From Diabrotica undecimpunctata (lineage: Eukaryota > Arthropoda > Insecta > Coleoptera > Chrysomelidae): a DNA stretch of 64,000 nt. This document shows positions 34,905 through 45,957 of the stretch, piece by piece. The notes beneath the pieces were generated by a model. It saw nothing but the letters and a program-made list of their open reading frames with translations. It had not been told where the DNA came from and ran no database searches. The position numbers were made by a program, and so were the translations under genes. Location of the stretch: positions 108,828,231 to 108,892,230 of the forward strand of contig NC_092806.1 of NCBI RefSeq assembly GCF_040954645.1, given 5' to 3'. How positions within the stretch are numbered: position 1 is the stretch's first letter; each line of letters opens with the position of its first letter.

Positions 34905-34997
34905 TATTTATATTTTGAAAACGATTTCCGAAGTGGAAATTTAAACGTTAATAAACTTATTTTAACCTACAATTGTGGCTTATTCCCATTACAATAG
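34905..34997 (+). repeat. Penelope terminal repeat, right copy
   Basis: Inverted relative to the left copy and lying at the 5' end of the Penelope gene. It contains the hairpin ATTTCC-GAAGT-GGAAAT (34924-34940). The following GAAACGTC is changed to TAAACGTT here. Confidence 0.75.
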
Positions 34998-35754
34998 GAT
35001 ATAAAAAAATTATTACTAAACATTGTATTGTTTGCAAGTTTTGGTAAGTAGGTGAATTGTTGAGAAAGTGGTGATTTTTCTTGAGCTGCTTGTGATGTCA
35101 ATGGAGAAAGACTCACATTTTCTCTAACCGTATCACCTGGTATGATAAAACTGTGGCAAAAACACTATTATCCCCTGCTGCTATTATCCCCTGCTACTTG
35201 CAATTCATACTGGGCAAATAAAGTATTTATATCTAGTTTAGCATATTTTGCGTTCTGGATGGAAACTTTTTAGAACTTTGAGCGTACTTTAGAAAGAAAT
35301 GATTTACCTCATCCACTATCCTACGTTTTTTTTTGCTCGTTTTAAGTTTCTAGGTATTTCAGTAACTTCTTATTATCATTTACTTTTTATTCTTGGGTTG
35401 ATTTTTTTGCCAGAAGCAATATTTTAGTAGGTCCTCATAGACTTTAAATTCGCTAAGTCTTAAATTTACTTCTTTTGTCGTTGATTATTGATAATTACTA
35501 CGAGTAGTTTCTCCAGTCTGTGTAATATCAATAGTTTTAATTCAGTTGTCATTCTGACGCTAAAATCGTCCTAAAATCTCATTTGATCTACCCAGAGCCA
35601 GTTTTTATATCCTTTATACCCTTGGCCTGAATGAAATAGATAATTTTTCTAGAACCTATTGTAGTTATCCTTAAGATTTTACACATAAATATCTAAACAT
35701 CTAAAAGAAGGATATATCTAATCTAAATAAAATCTTCTTTTGCTTTCTTTACTC
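34998..35754. other. Mostly unassigned AT-rich sequence
   Basis: On the minus strand a short open piece (about 35040-35230) reads PGDTVRENVSLSPLTSQAAQ and LDINTLFAQYELQVAGDN across stops. It looks like coding remains of an unknown gene. TTATCCCCTGCT is duplicated at 35169-35197. Confidence 0.3.
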
Positions 35755-35905
35755 TATGTTTGGTTATTTTATCTATCTTTGTTTCTTCTTCCCTGGTAGT
35801 AAGTTGATCGTAGAGATTCGCATACGTCTCGCATATGTTTGTTTATTTTATATATCTTTGTTCCTTCTTCCCTGGTAGTAAGTTGATCGTAGAGATTCGC
35901 ATACG
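35755..35905. repeat. Two-copy tandem duplication, 79-bp period
   Basis: About 72 bp ending in GATCGTAGAGATTCGCATAC occurs at 35755-35826 and again at 35834-35905 with few differences, inside the RTE fragment. Confidence 0.85.
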
Positions 35906-36065
35906 TTTCCACTTTAGCTTTTGTTAATGCTACTTTCGCTTCTTTCTTGACAACAGTTCTAATTAAAAGTCCTCTCTGTCTCCTACCTTTATCCATCTCT
36001 TTACCCTCTCCTGCAGCAGCGAAATTTGTAAGGAGAAAATAAACGGACGTACACTTCTCAACTAG
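35755..36065 (-). pseudogene. RTE-type LINE fragment (linker before the RT)
   Basis: The minus frame (103 codons) contains RTVVKKEAKVALTKAKVETY and ANLYDQLTTREEGTKIYKIN, the lysine-rich region between endonuclease and RT in insect RTE polyproteins. A tandem duplication of 79 bp period affects its distal end. Confidence 0.6.
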
Positions 36066-36070
36066 TCCTA

Positions 36071-36305
36071 ATAGTGACATGTGACATTACAGATCCACTG
36101 TGACTGATAATTTTAAATGGGACATTATGGCAAGTAATATCTCGTTTAAAAAGTACTGAGAATACCCATTCAATTAATCAATCAATTTTGTTAGGGTTTA
36201 TGCTGATTTTGGTACATACATTAAATAAATACTTAAATTTATTTGTTAGTCAAAAAAGTTGACGTTTTTGCAAAAGTGTTTATACATAGAATATTTTATT
36301 TAATT
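36071..36305 (+). repeat. Detached left end of a mariner-like element
   Basis: Matches the first about 250 bp of the element at 36807-38346, beginning ATAGTGACATGTGACATTAC after a TA. It then breaks off and an RTE 3' end follows. It is either a solo end or a product of local duplication. Confidence 0.7.
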
Positions 36306-36740
36306 AACATACAAAACTAAGGCTGGAAAGGGCACTTATTTTTCCCATAGCTACATATGCAACCGAAATGTGGACCTTAAAAAAAACGGATAAAAATAAA
36401 CTAGACGCTTTTGAAATGTGGGTATACCGCCGCATGTTAAGAATATTCTGGATTGATCAACGCACTAACGTATCGATATTAGAACAACTAAAAGTAAAGG
36501 ATAGATTGCTTAAACAAATACAACAGAGATATTTGCAGTATTTTGGACACATTCCTAGAAGAACAGGTACAATGGAAAAACTGATAGTCGATGGTAGAGT
36601 TGAAGGAAAGAGACCTAGGGGAAGATCTCCAAGCCGTTGGGTAGATCAAACAAAAATATTGATTAACTAAGGATTACATGAAGCCGAACAATCAGCCCAG
36701 GACAGGGAAGGATGGAAGGAAATCGTGAAAAAACTGTAAA
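36306..36740 (+). pseudogene. RTE-type LINE 3' end
   Basis: Open for 100 codons (36368-36670): MWTLKKTDKNKLDAFEMWVY, RRMLRIFWIDQRTNVSILEQ, RYLQYFGHIPRRTGTMEKLI and RVEGKRPRGRSPSRWVDQT, then a TAA and EAEQSAQDREGWKEIVKKL-like text. It ends GATTAGGACTGAGGAGGAGG, a LINE-type 3' tail. It lies between two copies of the mariner left end. Confidence 0.78.
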
Positions 36741-36806
36741 GGCCTGATGGTATCACCACATCCCAAAAGGGATTAGGACTGAGGAGGAGGAGGAACAGGT
36801 GACCTA

Positions 36807-38346
36807 ATAGTGATATGTGACGTTACAGAGCCACTGTGACTGATAATTTTACATATGACATTATGGCAAGTAATATCTCGTTTGAAAAGTATTGAAAATA
36901 CCTATTTAGTTAATCAATCAATTTTGTTTGGGTTTAAGCTGATCTTGATGAATACATTAAATAAATACTTAAATTATATTATTTATTAAAAAAATTATTA
37001 AAAAATTTAAAAAAAAAAGTTATTTGTCAAAAAAATTGACGTTTTTGCAAAAGTGTTTACACGTTGAATATTTAGTTTAATTATTGTATAACGAGACGTT
37101 TAAACGTTTAAATAGGCAGAATGGTACGTACTGTAGCTGACAAAGTAGCAGCTGTCTCAATAATTGGTGAATGTAAAAACATTTTACATGTAGCGGAACG
37201 TCTTTTTATAAGGGTACCTCGGTTGCCCTATATCGAGGACTTAGGTGGGGAAGATTCTTCAGAAGTTTGAAGTAGTAGTAGTTTGAGGTAGTGTTCGATA
37301 TGCCAAATGATCTGAAATAGTAGTAAACCCTACTTCTTCTATAGCCCAAGTTGCATATATCTATGAAATTAGTCAAAGGACAATACACCGAGTATTGGCT
37401 AAAAACAAATTTCATATTTAAAAATTATAAATTACGCACCAACTTTCAGATGATGATCCTGATCGAAAACTAGAATGCTGTGAGAATATGTCCAATTAAA
37501 TTAACCAACAGCCAGATTACCTAAAAACATTTTGTTTTAGTGACGAAAGTACTGTTTCCGTCAATGGAAATAGTAACACACAAAATGTGAGGTATTGAAG
37601 TGAAAAAAATCATTATGTCTTTTGTTAAAAACAGAAGCAATTACCAAAAAAGTAAATGTTTGGCAGTTATTTTAGGGTACCATATAGTTGGACCTGTTTT
37701 TCTTAATATTAACTTAACCGGTGAAGTCTATCTGGAGATATTACAAAATCGCAAATAAGCAGTTAATTCTTGAAATTTTAGAAGATAATTCAGATAATTA
37801 GGCAATTTGGAAATATCGTTTGAACAATATGGTGCTTATGCACACTATTATGGTGCAGTAAGACGTTACATAGATGAGGAATACTGTGGTAGATGGACTG
37901 AACGACGAGGTTCGATAAAATGGCCAGCCTAGTCACTGTCCCTCACACCATTAGATGTTTTTCTGTGGGTGTATTTTAAATCTTAGGTTTACGCTACAGT
38001 ACCCGACAGTATTGACGTTTTTAAACAATAGCTAGGCAATTTCCCGCGACACATTTGAACGAGTAAATCAAGAATTTAGCAATAGCTTTCATGACTGCCA
38101 GGAAGTAGATATAGCAAATTTTAAATGCTTAATATAAAAACTGGTTCTTAAATCTTTATTAATTAAATGCGAAACTACAATTAGTATTTATTTAATTTAT
38201 TTATCAAAGTCATCTTAAACCCACACACAATTAGTATGATTAAAGTGGTATTTACAATAGCTTTCAAAAGAGATATTACTTGTTAAAAGGTCCCATTAAG
38301 ATTATCGTTCACAGTGGCTCTGTAACCCCCCTTCAAATTTCACTAT
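36807..38346 (+). mobile_element. Mariner-like transposon, 1.54 kb, long inverted repeats
   Basis: The left end ATAGTGATATGTGAC...GTTACAGAGCCACTGTGA matches the right end read on the opposite strand, ATAGTGAAATTTGA...GTTACAGAGCCACTGTGA. The similarity runs on for about 200 bp. TA lies outside each end (36805-36806 and 38347-38348). One decayed transposase is on the plus strand. Confidence 0.82.
37121..38135 (+). pseudogene. Mariner-like transposase, degenerate
   Basis: Begins MVRTVADKVAAVSIIGECKN, a helix-turn-helix start. The middle is shredded, but KVNVWQLF (about 37650) and DLFFLILT (about 37695) mark the KVNVWG..IGP.F block. In shifted frames one reads FEQYGAYAHYYGAVRRYIDE (about 37815-37875), containing a damaged second catalytic region. 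WTERRGSIKWPA (about 37900), then SLTPLDVFLWVYFK (about 37945), the third catalytic block, and SRDTFERVNQEFSNSFHDCQ (about 38045-38105) follow. There are more than ten stops and frameshifts. Confidence 0.7.
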
Positions 38347-38839
38347 TATAAGCATAATTCTTCTTCAAAAGATACTAGGGAAAAGGGGACTTTTTGCTAG
38401 TACTGTATAAATTTATTTTCTCCTTAATTTTTTCTTGAACTTAGTTTAACCACCACCAGGTCTTATTATTCTCAAACTTCTTTGCTTATGTGTTTTTAAG
38501 TATTTCATTATTAGTATTACTAATGACACTAGTCGTCTTCCTACAAATTTTATTATGACTTCCTTTCAACTTCTAATATATTTTTTCTATTATCTTTGCC
38601 CTGAATAAACTTTCGTTGTCATTTTTAACATCAACCACTTGATTTTTGTGGCCTTCTCTGATATTTTACTTAATTAACTTGTTTTTTTGGCTTAGAGTCT
38701 CACTATTACCTTAAAGTCTTTAAAAAAATATTCTACCAATCACTACATCTAATGCTATTGATAATTCCAACATAACATTTCCAGCCTAGTATAGCCCTCC
38801 ATGTATTATTCCATATCCTGTTCAATAAAATAATTTCCT

Positions 38840-39195
38840 ATTATGCTTTTCTTTTCTAATGGCATATCACTTAGTGCGTCTTCGAATTGATCATAGAAAG
38901 ATTTTCCTTAATTCTCACTTAAACTGGTGCATACACACACAACATTCAGTACATCTTTATCAAATAAAAATTTCACTGAAATTATTTTATCACTCATTCT
39001 CACAATTTTTACTATATTATCTTTTTTTCACTATAGCGATTATACCAAGTCCATTTTTAGTATTACTTTTTCGTATATACCCATACCCATACTCCACCTC
39101 GTCTCTTGAATGCTTGAAATTTGTACTCTCCTTCTTTTAGATGCATTTAACAATTCCATACTTTTATCAGTAAGACTTTCAAGATCCCAAAACTA
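38840..39195 (-). pseudogene. LINE APE-endonuclease N-terminal fragment
   Basis: On the minus strand: LESLTDKSMELLNASKRRRV, QISSIQETRWS, then frame changes, TKNGLGIIAIVKK, VRMSDKIISVKFLFDK and FYDQFEDALSDMPLEKK. The order QETRW, NG.GII, SDRII.VK and F...L...M matches the start of an RTE/L2-type LINE endonuclease. It stands head-to-head with the next LINE fragment. Confidence 0.55.
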
Positions 39196-39214
39196 ATTTT
39201 TCTTGTAAACCTGT

Positions 39215-40170
39215 AATGTTTCGTGGACCTTACAAAGGCATTTGACCGGGTCAAATTAAAAGAGGTTATCCACTTACTGCATGCAAGAGAGACACCTCTA
39301 GGAATAATCAAAACGATCGAAAATATCTACCAAAACAATTCGATAAAAGTAAAAGTAGAAGAAGAACTAACCGACACTATTGAAGCTGGCAATGGGATAA
39401 GACAGGGAGGCTCACTAAGTCCTCTATTGTTCAATCTGATTATGGATGAAATAATAAAAAAAAGTAAGAACTAAAAAAGGATACCAAATGGGAGAAAAAC
39501 AACTTAAAATAATCTTCTATGCAGACGACGCAATACTATTCTCTCAAAGTGAAGATAATTTACAACAACAGACAAAATTCATGGTTAAAACAGCAAATTT
39601 ACTAAGATGTAAATTGGAGCTGGAAGGGCAGATAATAGAACAAGTGATAGAGTTTAAATATCTAGGCATCACATTATCTAGCTACGGAAAGCTCTAAACT
39701 AACTGAAGTGGAAGATAAGGTGAATAGAGCAAACAGAGAGGCAGGCTGCCTAAATGAAACAATATGGTGAAATAAAAATATCGGGAAAGAAACAAAAGGC
39801 AGAATTTACAAAACTGTCATCAGACCAATAATCACATACCCGGTAGAAACAACACCTGACACACGAGAGGACAAAAAGGATGTTAGAAACAGCAGAGATG
39901 AAAACACTTAGAAAAATTGATGGTAAGACACTATCGGACAGAGCTAGAAGTACAGATATACGACGAAGATGCAAGGTGGAGAACATCAAGAACTGGGTAA
40001 GGAATAGAAGAGTAGAATAGAATGATCATATAAGTCGAATGACAACAACTCGAGTAGTAAAGATGGCAAGAGACCAGTAGGAAGACCACGAAAACGATGG
40101 AACGACAACTTACTGGAAGGCACGTTGAAAAACAGACAAAGTCATGTCTATATAAAAAGAAGAACAAGAA
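39215..40170 (+). pseudogene. RTE-type LINE RT C-terminal half
   Basis: Two open pieces. 39223-39474: MDLTKAFDRVKLKEVIHLLH, then IEAGNGIRQGGSLSPLLFNL. 39488-39697: IIFYADDAILFSQSEDNL, then IEFKYLGITLSSYGKL. The catalytic aspartates are intact in this stretch. The distal part has frameshifts but matches 30640-31210 closely (STDIRRRCKVENIKNWVRNR, MTTTRVVKMARD). It ends near TATAAAAAGAAGAACAAGAA. It lacks the endonuclease and the first half of the RT. Confidence 0.78.
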
Positions 40171-40599
40171 AAAAAACCTTTAATGGATTTCTTCATGAAA
40201 TAGTCCACACCTAAAACTGCGAACGGAGGTTCATTTTCCTTCCAAAACATTTTACCGCAGGAGATACCATCATTTTAGCATAATTTTAATTACATTCGAG
40301 AAGGTCTTTGCATTATTATGGCCAGAATAGATTTTTGAATGACTGTTGCCTGAATGCCTTTTATATCAGCATTATATTCTGCACGATTTAGCCAATATAC
40401 CACCGATCAACCAAAGTGCAGTACTACTGCAGACGCGCTAATAATTTTATATCTAGATCAGGATTTCTACTGTAAGGACTGCATTATAAGTCAATGTATT
40501 CCGTATTACACCACTAGAATGCACATACTTCATTGCCATGTCAATATTGGTATGTTCCTAAGGATCCTGTAGCAAATGAGGAACGGGAAAAAACATTTA
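40171..40599. other. Unassigned stretch
   Basis: A frame of 72 codons (40354-40572) is open, but its translation resembles nothing I recognise. No repeats are seen. Confidence 0.3.
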
Positions 40600-41120
40600 G
40601 AAGTCATATCTTTGAATGTGTTGACAGCTTCACATACCTTCGCTCGCTAGTGACTACTACTAATAAAACAAGCAAAGAAATTAAAAGATGAATAGACCTT
40701 ACTATTTGGGCATACTCTGGACTGCAAAAACAATTCCACTCAAGAAATATTTAAAGAAAAACTTAAATTATTTTATATAAAACACTGCTTAGGCCAGTCC
40801 TTACATATGGGGTGGAAACATGGACTCTAACGCAGAGGGATGAAATACTTCTGGGAATATTCGAGTGTAAGATACTGCGCAAAATATTTGGAGCTATACA
40901 CGATCAAGGGCAGTGGCGCAAAATATTTAATTCCGAATTATACTAACTCTTTAATGAATCAGATGTCGTACTGTTCATTAAAACACAGCGACTTAGATGG
41001 GCCGGACACATAATACGAATGCCTGACAACATGATTTCTAAAAAGCAATCAAAAGCAAAAGAGATTAGAGCAGGCCAGGATCCACAGAGGATTGTCGAGC
41101 CAAAGATAATGATGATGATG
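40600..41120 (+). pseudogene. LINE RT C-terminal fragment
   Basis: Across frameshifts the plus strand reads VDSFTYLRSLVTTTNKTSKE, LLRPVLTYGVETWTLTQRDE, LLGIFECKILRKIFGAIHDQ, QRLRWAGHIIRMPDNM and then a QDPQRIVEPK tail followed by ATGATGATGATGG. The spacing of YLGS, TYGAE.W and RWAGH is that of the C-terminal domain of insect RTE/L2-like LINEs, from a different family than 30640-31210. Confidence 0.7.
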
Positions 41121-42322
41121 GGGATACTTGTTCATCTTGTAATGGTTCGCATATGCTAAGTAATTTAACATAATTTTATTTCAAATGTATCTTAAAAGTA
41201 CTAATGAAACTACCGGACTTAGTATTTTACCAAAATATGTACACAGCATATCCAAATTGTCATTATAAGTGAATCTGATACAAATAAATTATTAAAAAAT
41301 CTTAACAATTTAAAAACATTTGGTTTAGTTTATATGATGCTTAGTGTCTAAAAGTAAATTAAACAAAAGAAAACTAGTCTATAAAATAATTTCTCTTCCA
41401 AACAAATAAATATTAGTCGTGCTTTTCTACAATAAAAGGTTGGGCTCTGCAATTGTGCTGCCAAGAAAACGACAAAATTGGTAATTTATATTTACAATGA
41501 AATGTCAATAAATAAATCTCAACAATTTACCAATTTCTATTTTACTTCTATCTGATCTTGACCTTAGCACAGATCTTACACAAACTGGGTCATATTTTCA
41601 AGATTACGTCAATAATGCCTGTATGCAGAAAAGTGAAATGTTTCCTTAACTGGTTTATATTAGTCGTGTTCCATTGTTTTAGAATAAGTGTTTGTCGTTA
41701 TAAAAGAATTATCATTAACTGTGTCAAGAATAAAAGACGGTAATTCTGAATGCGTCATAAAAAATTAATTACTTTGATAAAATGGTTAATTTTACTAGTC
41801 ATTTTAAACAACATTCTATTTATGATCTATCAATTCATGTAAGTAGCCAAAGCAAACCAATTATTGGATTTTATATCAAAAGTATGATGATTAGAATATT
41901 TACACCAATATATTAATAGAAATATTTAAAATGTTATAAAAAATCATCATTCTTACAACACATAATGCACGTCTAATATAATCTTCAATATAACTCTTTT
42001 TTGACCCGTAAACGTTGTAAAAATTGGTTTTGGAATGGCGCTAAAGAATTTCAAACAAAATTAGAAACATACTCGTTGGTCAAAGAGATTCCAACTAATG
42101 TATTATTTGATTTATCATTCCATTTAATATTTATTTAAAAAACGGTGCCCGTCCGTGTGTTTAATAATTAGAACATCATAAAAACTATGAATAATTGAAT
42201 TAGTTCAAATAATAAAAATTTTATGTCGCATATTTTCTGTTGACAAAAATGTGTCAATATTGTGAAAACAGTATTTGAATATTCTTAAAAATGTAAGATT
42301 GATAAATTTATAAATTGTGCAA

Positions 42323-42324
<2 letters not shown>
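41121..42324. other. AT-rich stretch, no feature seen
   Basis: About 1.2 kb without coding homology, inverted ends or tandem arrays visible to me. Confidence 0.4.

Positions 42325-42385
<61 letters not shown>
42325..42385. repeat. (TA)n microsatellite at LINE 3' end
   Basis: Follows the truncated end of the minus-strand RTE copy directly, so the RT frame runs into YIYIYI-type translation of the repeat. Confidence 0.95.
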
Positions 42386-42389
<4 letters not shown>

Positions 42390-43160
42390 CAAATCCCTGC
42401 TTATGAGGAGCTTTTTCATATTGCTAAATGCTGCTCTAGCTCGTTCTATTCTCGCCTTAATTTCTGTGGCCTGTTCCCATTTTGCATTTACGTTGGTGCC
42501 AAGGTACACATAAGATTCTACATGGTCAATTAGTATGTTACTTATCCGTAACTGTTGAGCAGGCTGTTGCTTCCTGCTTATCAGCATCCACTTTGTCTTC
42601 TTGAAGTTTAGGCTCAGGCCGTATTCCTCACTAACTGAATAAACTCTTTCCATTACCTGCTGTAATTCGTCTATGGTACTGGCAAGGATCACCGTGTCGT
42701 CGGCATATCTTATATTGTTCGTTAACTCGCCCTTTATTTTTATGCCCTCATTTGCATTTTCCATACGTTTGTTAAATATTTCTTCGGAATAAATATTGAA
42801 TAGGAGCGAGGATAATATACACCCCTGACGGACACCTCTTTTGATCTGCACACTTTCAGTGAGTTCGTTGCCAATTTTTGCTCTTGGTGTTTGACCCCAG
42901 TATAGGTTCGCCACAATTCGAATGTCCTTGTCGTCAATACCTGTCTTTCGCAGAATATCTATCAATTGTTCATGATTGACATTGTCAAATGCTTTTCTAA
43001 AATCCACAAAGCACAAATACACGTCCTTATCAACGTCTCTACACCGCTGTATAAGCACCTGGAGAGCGAAAATTGCTTCTTTAGTTCCAAGTGCTTTCCG
43101 AAAGCCAAACTGCGATCTATCAATATTTGACACATTTATCATATATTCTTCTATGATATA
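42386..43160 (-). pseudogene. RTE-type LINE reverse transcriptase, truncated both ends
   Basis: One open frame covers much of an RT domain: DRSQFGFRKALGTKEAIFAL, VYLCFVDFRKAFDNVNHEQL (motif A), IKRGVRQGCILSSLLFNIYS (motif B) and NIRYADDTVILASTIDELQQ (motif C). It continues LNFKKTKWMLIS, YLGTNVNAKWEQATEI, ending MKKLLISRDLSL. This is the best-preserved RTE RT of the window, with all catalytic aspartates. On its 5' side the sequence is cut at 43161 by insertion of the mariner-like element; on its 3' side it ends in (TA)n. Confidence 0.82.
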
Positions 43161-44169
43161 TACAGGATGGTCCTTAAGTAATTGTACAAAAAGAAACAGT
43201 AGATTCTACACTTTAAAATATTACGATTTAAGCCAAATTGCTTCAATAAAATGTTGATATTAAGAAAGATACAGGGTGTTAAAGTGCAAATTTTAAATTT
43301 TATTTTTCGCTATAACTTTAATGTTTGTAAACATTTATGTATAAAAATTTACAGCTAGGTACTTTTAAATATGAGAAATTATAATTTCATGCGCACTTTG
43401 ATGTAAGTGATACAGGGCGCTACATATGCCACATATGTGGTATAAATTTGCACTTAACTTTTTTGCTCCTTAAGTTACTTGTATTTGGGACAAAAAATAT
43501 TAAAGATACATTAGTTTAACAAAAAAAAGGTATACTTAGTAATAACTTCAAAACTCAACAGTTTTCGAGATAATCGCATTTTACAAATCACCTGCATAAT
43601 TCTGATTTAAGGCAATTACTCCAGGCAACGAAGAAAAAGTAGACAAAAACATTAATACTTCTGAATTTTGGTATAAACTACCTTTAACTAAAGTTAATAG
43701 TTAACGAAATATTAAATAAAATAAATATAACAGTAGGATAATTAATAATAGGATTTGACAAAATAACAGAGTAATAGGATTTTACATCAAACATTTTACG
43801 TTTTATGTTAAATTAATGTCATAATCAAAGCATTTTGTTTACAAACCAAATTAAGAAATAGTTAAACTAAATAACAGTAAAAGGGCAACAAGAGAACGAG
43901 CACAAAATCGGTCATTTTCCCATGTAAATCTCCATAAGAAATTCTAAGGTCGATTCTGGTCATTTTTGTCTCATTTTGTGGTGGGGGTAAAACGGCTCGT
44001 CGGATCATGACGTGTAGGGTATCGTTGGAAAGCGGTGGAGGCGAAGAACACATTTAGATAAAAATCAAATGTCAAGACTGTGCCAAAATGGCATTACGTC
44101 ATATTTCCATTGTTATTGGTTCAATTGTGACGTATGAGGGCTCGTTGGAACGGGGAGAGGGTAACGAAA

Positions 44170-44730
44170 ATGTTAATACATAAACAAACGCAAAAGACAA
44201 TACCAAAAGGACACTAAGCATGCAACGTCTAAACAGCTTAACGTGTAAGGTATTGATGGAAAGAGGAGGGGGTACTGAATATGTTTAGATAAAAACAAAA
44301 CGCAAAAGACAATGTCAAAAGGACACTAAGCTTGTAACGTCCAAACGGCTCAACGTACAACAACGTGTGAGGTATCGATGGAAAGGGGAGGTGCTAACGA
44401 ATATGTTAAAGTAAATAACGAAACGCAAAAGACAATACCAAAAGGACACTAAGCTTGCAACATCCAAACGGCTCAACGTGTGAGGTATCGATGGAAAGGG
44501 GAGGTGGTAATGAATATAGTAGCATGAAAAGCAAACGCAAAAGACAATGCCTAAAGGACACTAAGCTTGCAACGTCCAAACGGTTCAACGTACATCAACA
44601 TACATCAACGTACAACAATGTGTGATGCTAAGATAAAAATAAAACGCAAAGACATCGGCGCTACGTTTGTAATGTCCAAACGGCTCAATGTGTGAGGTAT
44701 CAACGAAAAGGGGAGGGGGTAATGAATATG
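44170..44730. repeat. 110-122-bp tandem array inside the terminal repeat
   Basis: Five imperfect units containing AACGCAAAAGACAAT, AAAGGACACTAAGC, AACGTCCAAACGGCTCAACG and GGTATCGATGGAAAGGGGAG. A mirror copy lies at about 59860-60420. Confidence 0.85.
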
Positions 44731-45032
44731 TTAAGACAAAAAAGTCATATCTCTGTTGTTATTAGTCTGATTACTACGTGTAATACGTTAAATGAAAAGG
44801 GGAGGTGACGGGAAATATGTTAAGATACAAGACAATGACTAAAACGCCGCTATATCGGATCTTTGTTTAGCATAATAGACATTTGAGGAAAGTGAGGCTA
44901 ACAGAGAATCATCGTCAAAAAAAAAACGGTGCTATATCAAATATTCAACATAGTTTGAATGAGATTCCACGTCTATTACAGTTCATCATCTCGTCACGCC
45001 ATCTAGCAACTGACATCGTAAAAAGACACACA

Positions 45033-45033
45033 G

Positions 45034-45064
<31 letters not shown>
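45033..45064. repeat. (CT)n microsatellite in left terminal repeat
   Basis: About 16 CT units; the right repeat has only about 11 GA units (59510-59531), so the two copies have diverged in length since insertion or replication. Confidence 0.95.
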
Positions 45065-45067
<3 letters not shown>

Positions 45068-45497
45068 GTGAAACAAAGCGAAAGGTGACGCTGAAAACGA
45101 TATAACGTGTGTGGTATTACTAGAAATAGAACATGATGCATTGAAGAACATATATTATTCTTACAGTATGACCAAACCAACAAATAGTCTCAATATAATC
45201 TTATCTGATTAATTACTATACACCACTATTATTCTGTATATGCGTATCTACGGCAGTTCGAGTAATATTATAAAAATTATAGAATACAATTGTATTGTGA
45301 GTTGCATACTATATTTTACCTATGTCAATTCGGGTGATATACAAAATTAGCGAATACAAATGGTGAGTTGTATACTATATTTTATCTACGACAGTTCGGG
45401 TGATATTGTTTTGTAGGTTAGTATTGTGCTTTTATAATTATTAGCTATAATCGATCTGTAAACGTAATATAGGAGGTCCTCCCTACTCCAGTAAAAT

Positions 45498-45506
45498 TTA
45501 TAAATG
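45498..45506 (+). promoter_or_regulatory. Putative TATA box for the GNAT-like gene
   Basis: AATTTATAAATG lies 20-30 bases upstream of the first ATG of the 143-codon frame, and 60-70 bases upstream of the second and more likely ATG. Confidence 0.4.
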
Positions 45507-45525
45507 ATACATAATTGAACGAATA

Positions 45526-45957
45526 ATGCAAAATCAGTATCAATTAATCATTCGGCTGAGTAAGATGGAAAAAATTGAGCTGTTTAAAGGTCAGAACGCA
45601 GTCAGAAAAATTAAGCAGTTAAATTTAGATGACATACTTATTGATCAATGGATGAAAAATACGAAAGTTAGCTGCGACATCCTATATGTCGAAGGAGAAC
45701 CGGCATCGTTCGTTCTATTATCGAAATGTGACTTTGATCCACTAGGACAACACGATATACCAAGAGTAGTAGATTACATATATACATTACCAAAGTATCG
45801 GAGAAAAGGATACGCATGCAAACTTATAGAACATGTAAAGAAAAATAACCAATTCACAGCATTCTGCTCCAATGATGAATCTGAACGACTTTTTTCAAAA
45901 TGTAAATGTATTAATCATGGAATAATGAATTATAATGTAATGTTTAGATATCCATAA
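45526..45957 (+). CDS. GNAT-like N-acetyltransferase (Polinton cargo)
   Basis: 143 codons, intact. Family: GCN5-related N-acetyltransferases transfer acetyl from acetyl-CoA to an amine; the substrate here is unknown. Visible evidence is the motif A region VDYIYTLPKYRRKGYACKLI (about residues 84-103), where R-x-x-G-x-A follows a beta strand and precedes a helix as in the acetyl-CoA loop. A strand-like YVEGEPASFVLLSKC lies upstream (about 55-70). FCSNDESERLFSKCKC comes near the C-terminus, where GNATs place their last helix. The ATG at 45565 (MEKIELFKG) is a more natural start than 45526. It lies just inside the left terminal repeat, transcribed inwards, with a TATA-like box upstream. Short for a GNAT but complete in its core. 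Confidence 0.6.
   Translation: MQNQYQLIIRLSKMEKIELFKGQNAVRKIKQLNLDDILIDQWMKNTKVSCDILYVEGEPASFVLLSKCDFDPLGQHDIPRVVDYIYTLPKYRRKGYACKLIEHVKKNNQFTAFCSNDESERLFSKCKCINHGIMNYNVMFRYP

Larger units (their letters stand above)
32511..34997 (-). mobile_element. Penelope-like element with inverted termini
   Basis: The coding core (33130-34745, minus strand) holds a Penelope-type RT and a GIY-YIG-like endonuclease. It is bracketed by inverted copies of one terminal sequence at 32511-32640 and 34905-34997. Landmarks on both sides are GTGGCTTATTCCCATT (or its variant) next to ACCTACAATTGT and TTTATTAACGTTTAAATTTC-type sequence. Total length is about 2.5 kb, shorter than full-length elements (around 3 kb or more), and the ORF is broken. 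Direct or inverted terminal repeats are known for Penelope elements. Confidence 0.75.
43876..45432 (+). repeat. Polinton left terminal inverted repeat
   Basis: About 1.56 kb, nearly identical to the reverse complement of 59143-60690. Similarity ends near 45432, just after GATATTGTTTTGTAGG. It contains an internal array of 110-122-bp units (44170-44730, marked by GGACACTAAGC at about 44210, 44321, 44443 and 44558) and a (CT)n run. The small length difference from the right copy is largely the (CT)n length. Confidence 0.9.

Noticed and set aside
42285..42385. Last 30 residues of the minus RT frame (IYIYIY...)
   Set aside because: Translation of the (TA)n tract beyond the truncated LINE.
44406..45183. 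Small frames in the left terminal repeat, mirrored at 59391-60160
   Set aside because: They are identical in both repeats, lie across the tandem array and (CT)n, and have no recognisable domain. Most likely non-coding.
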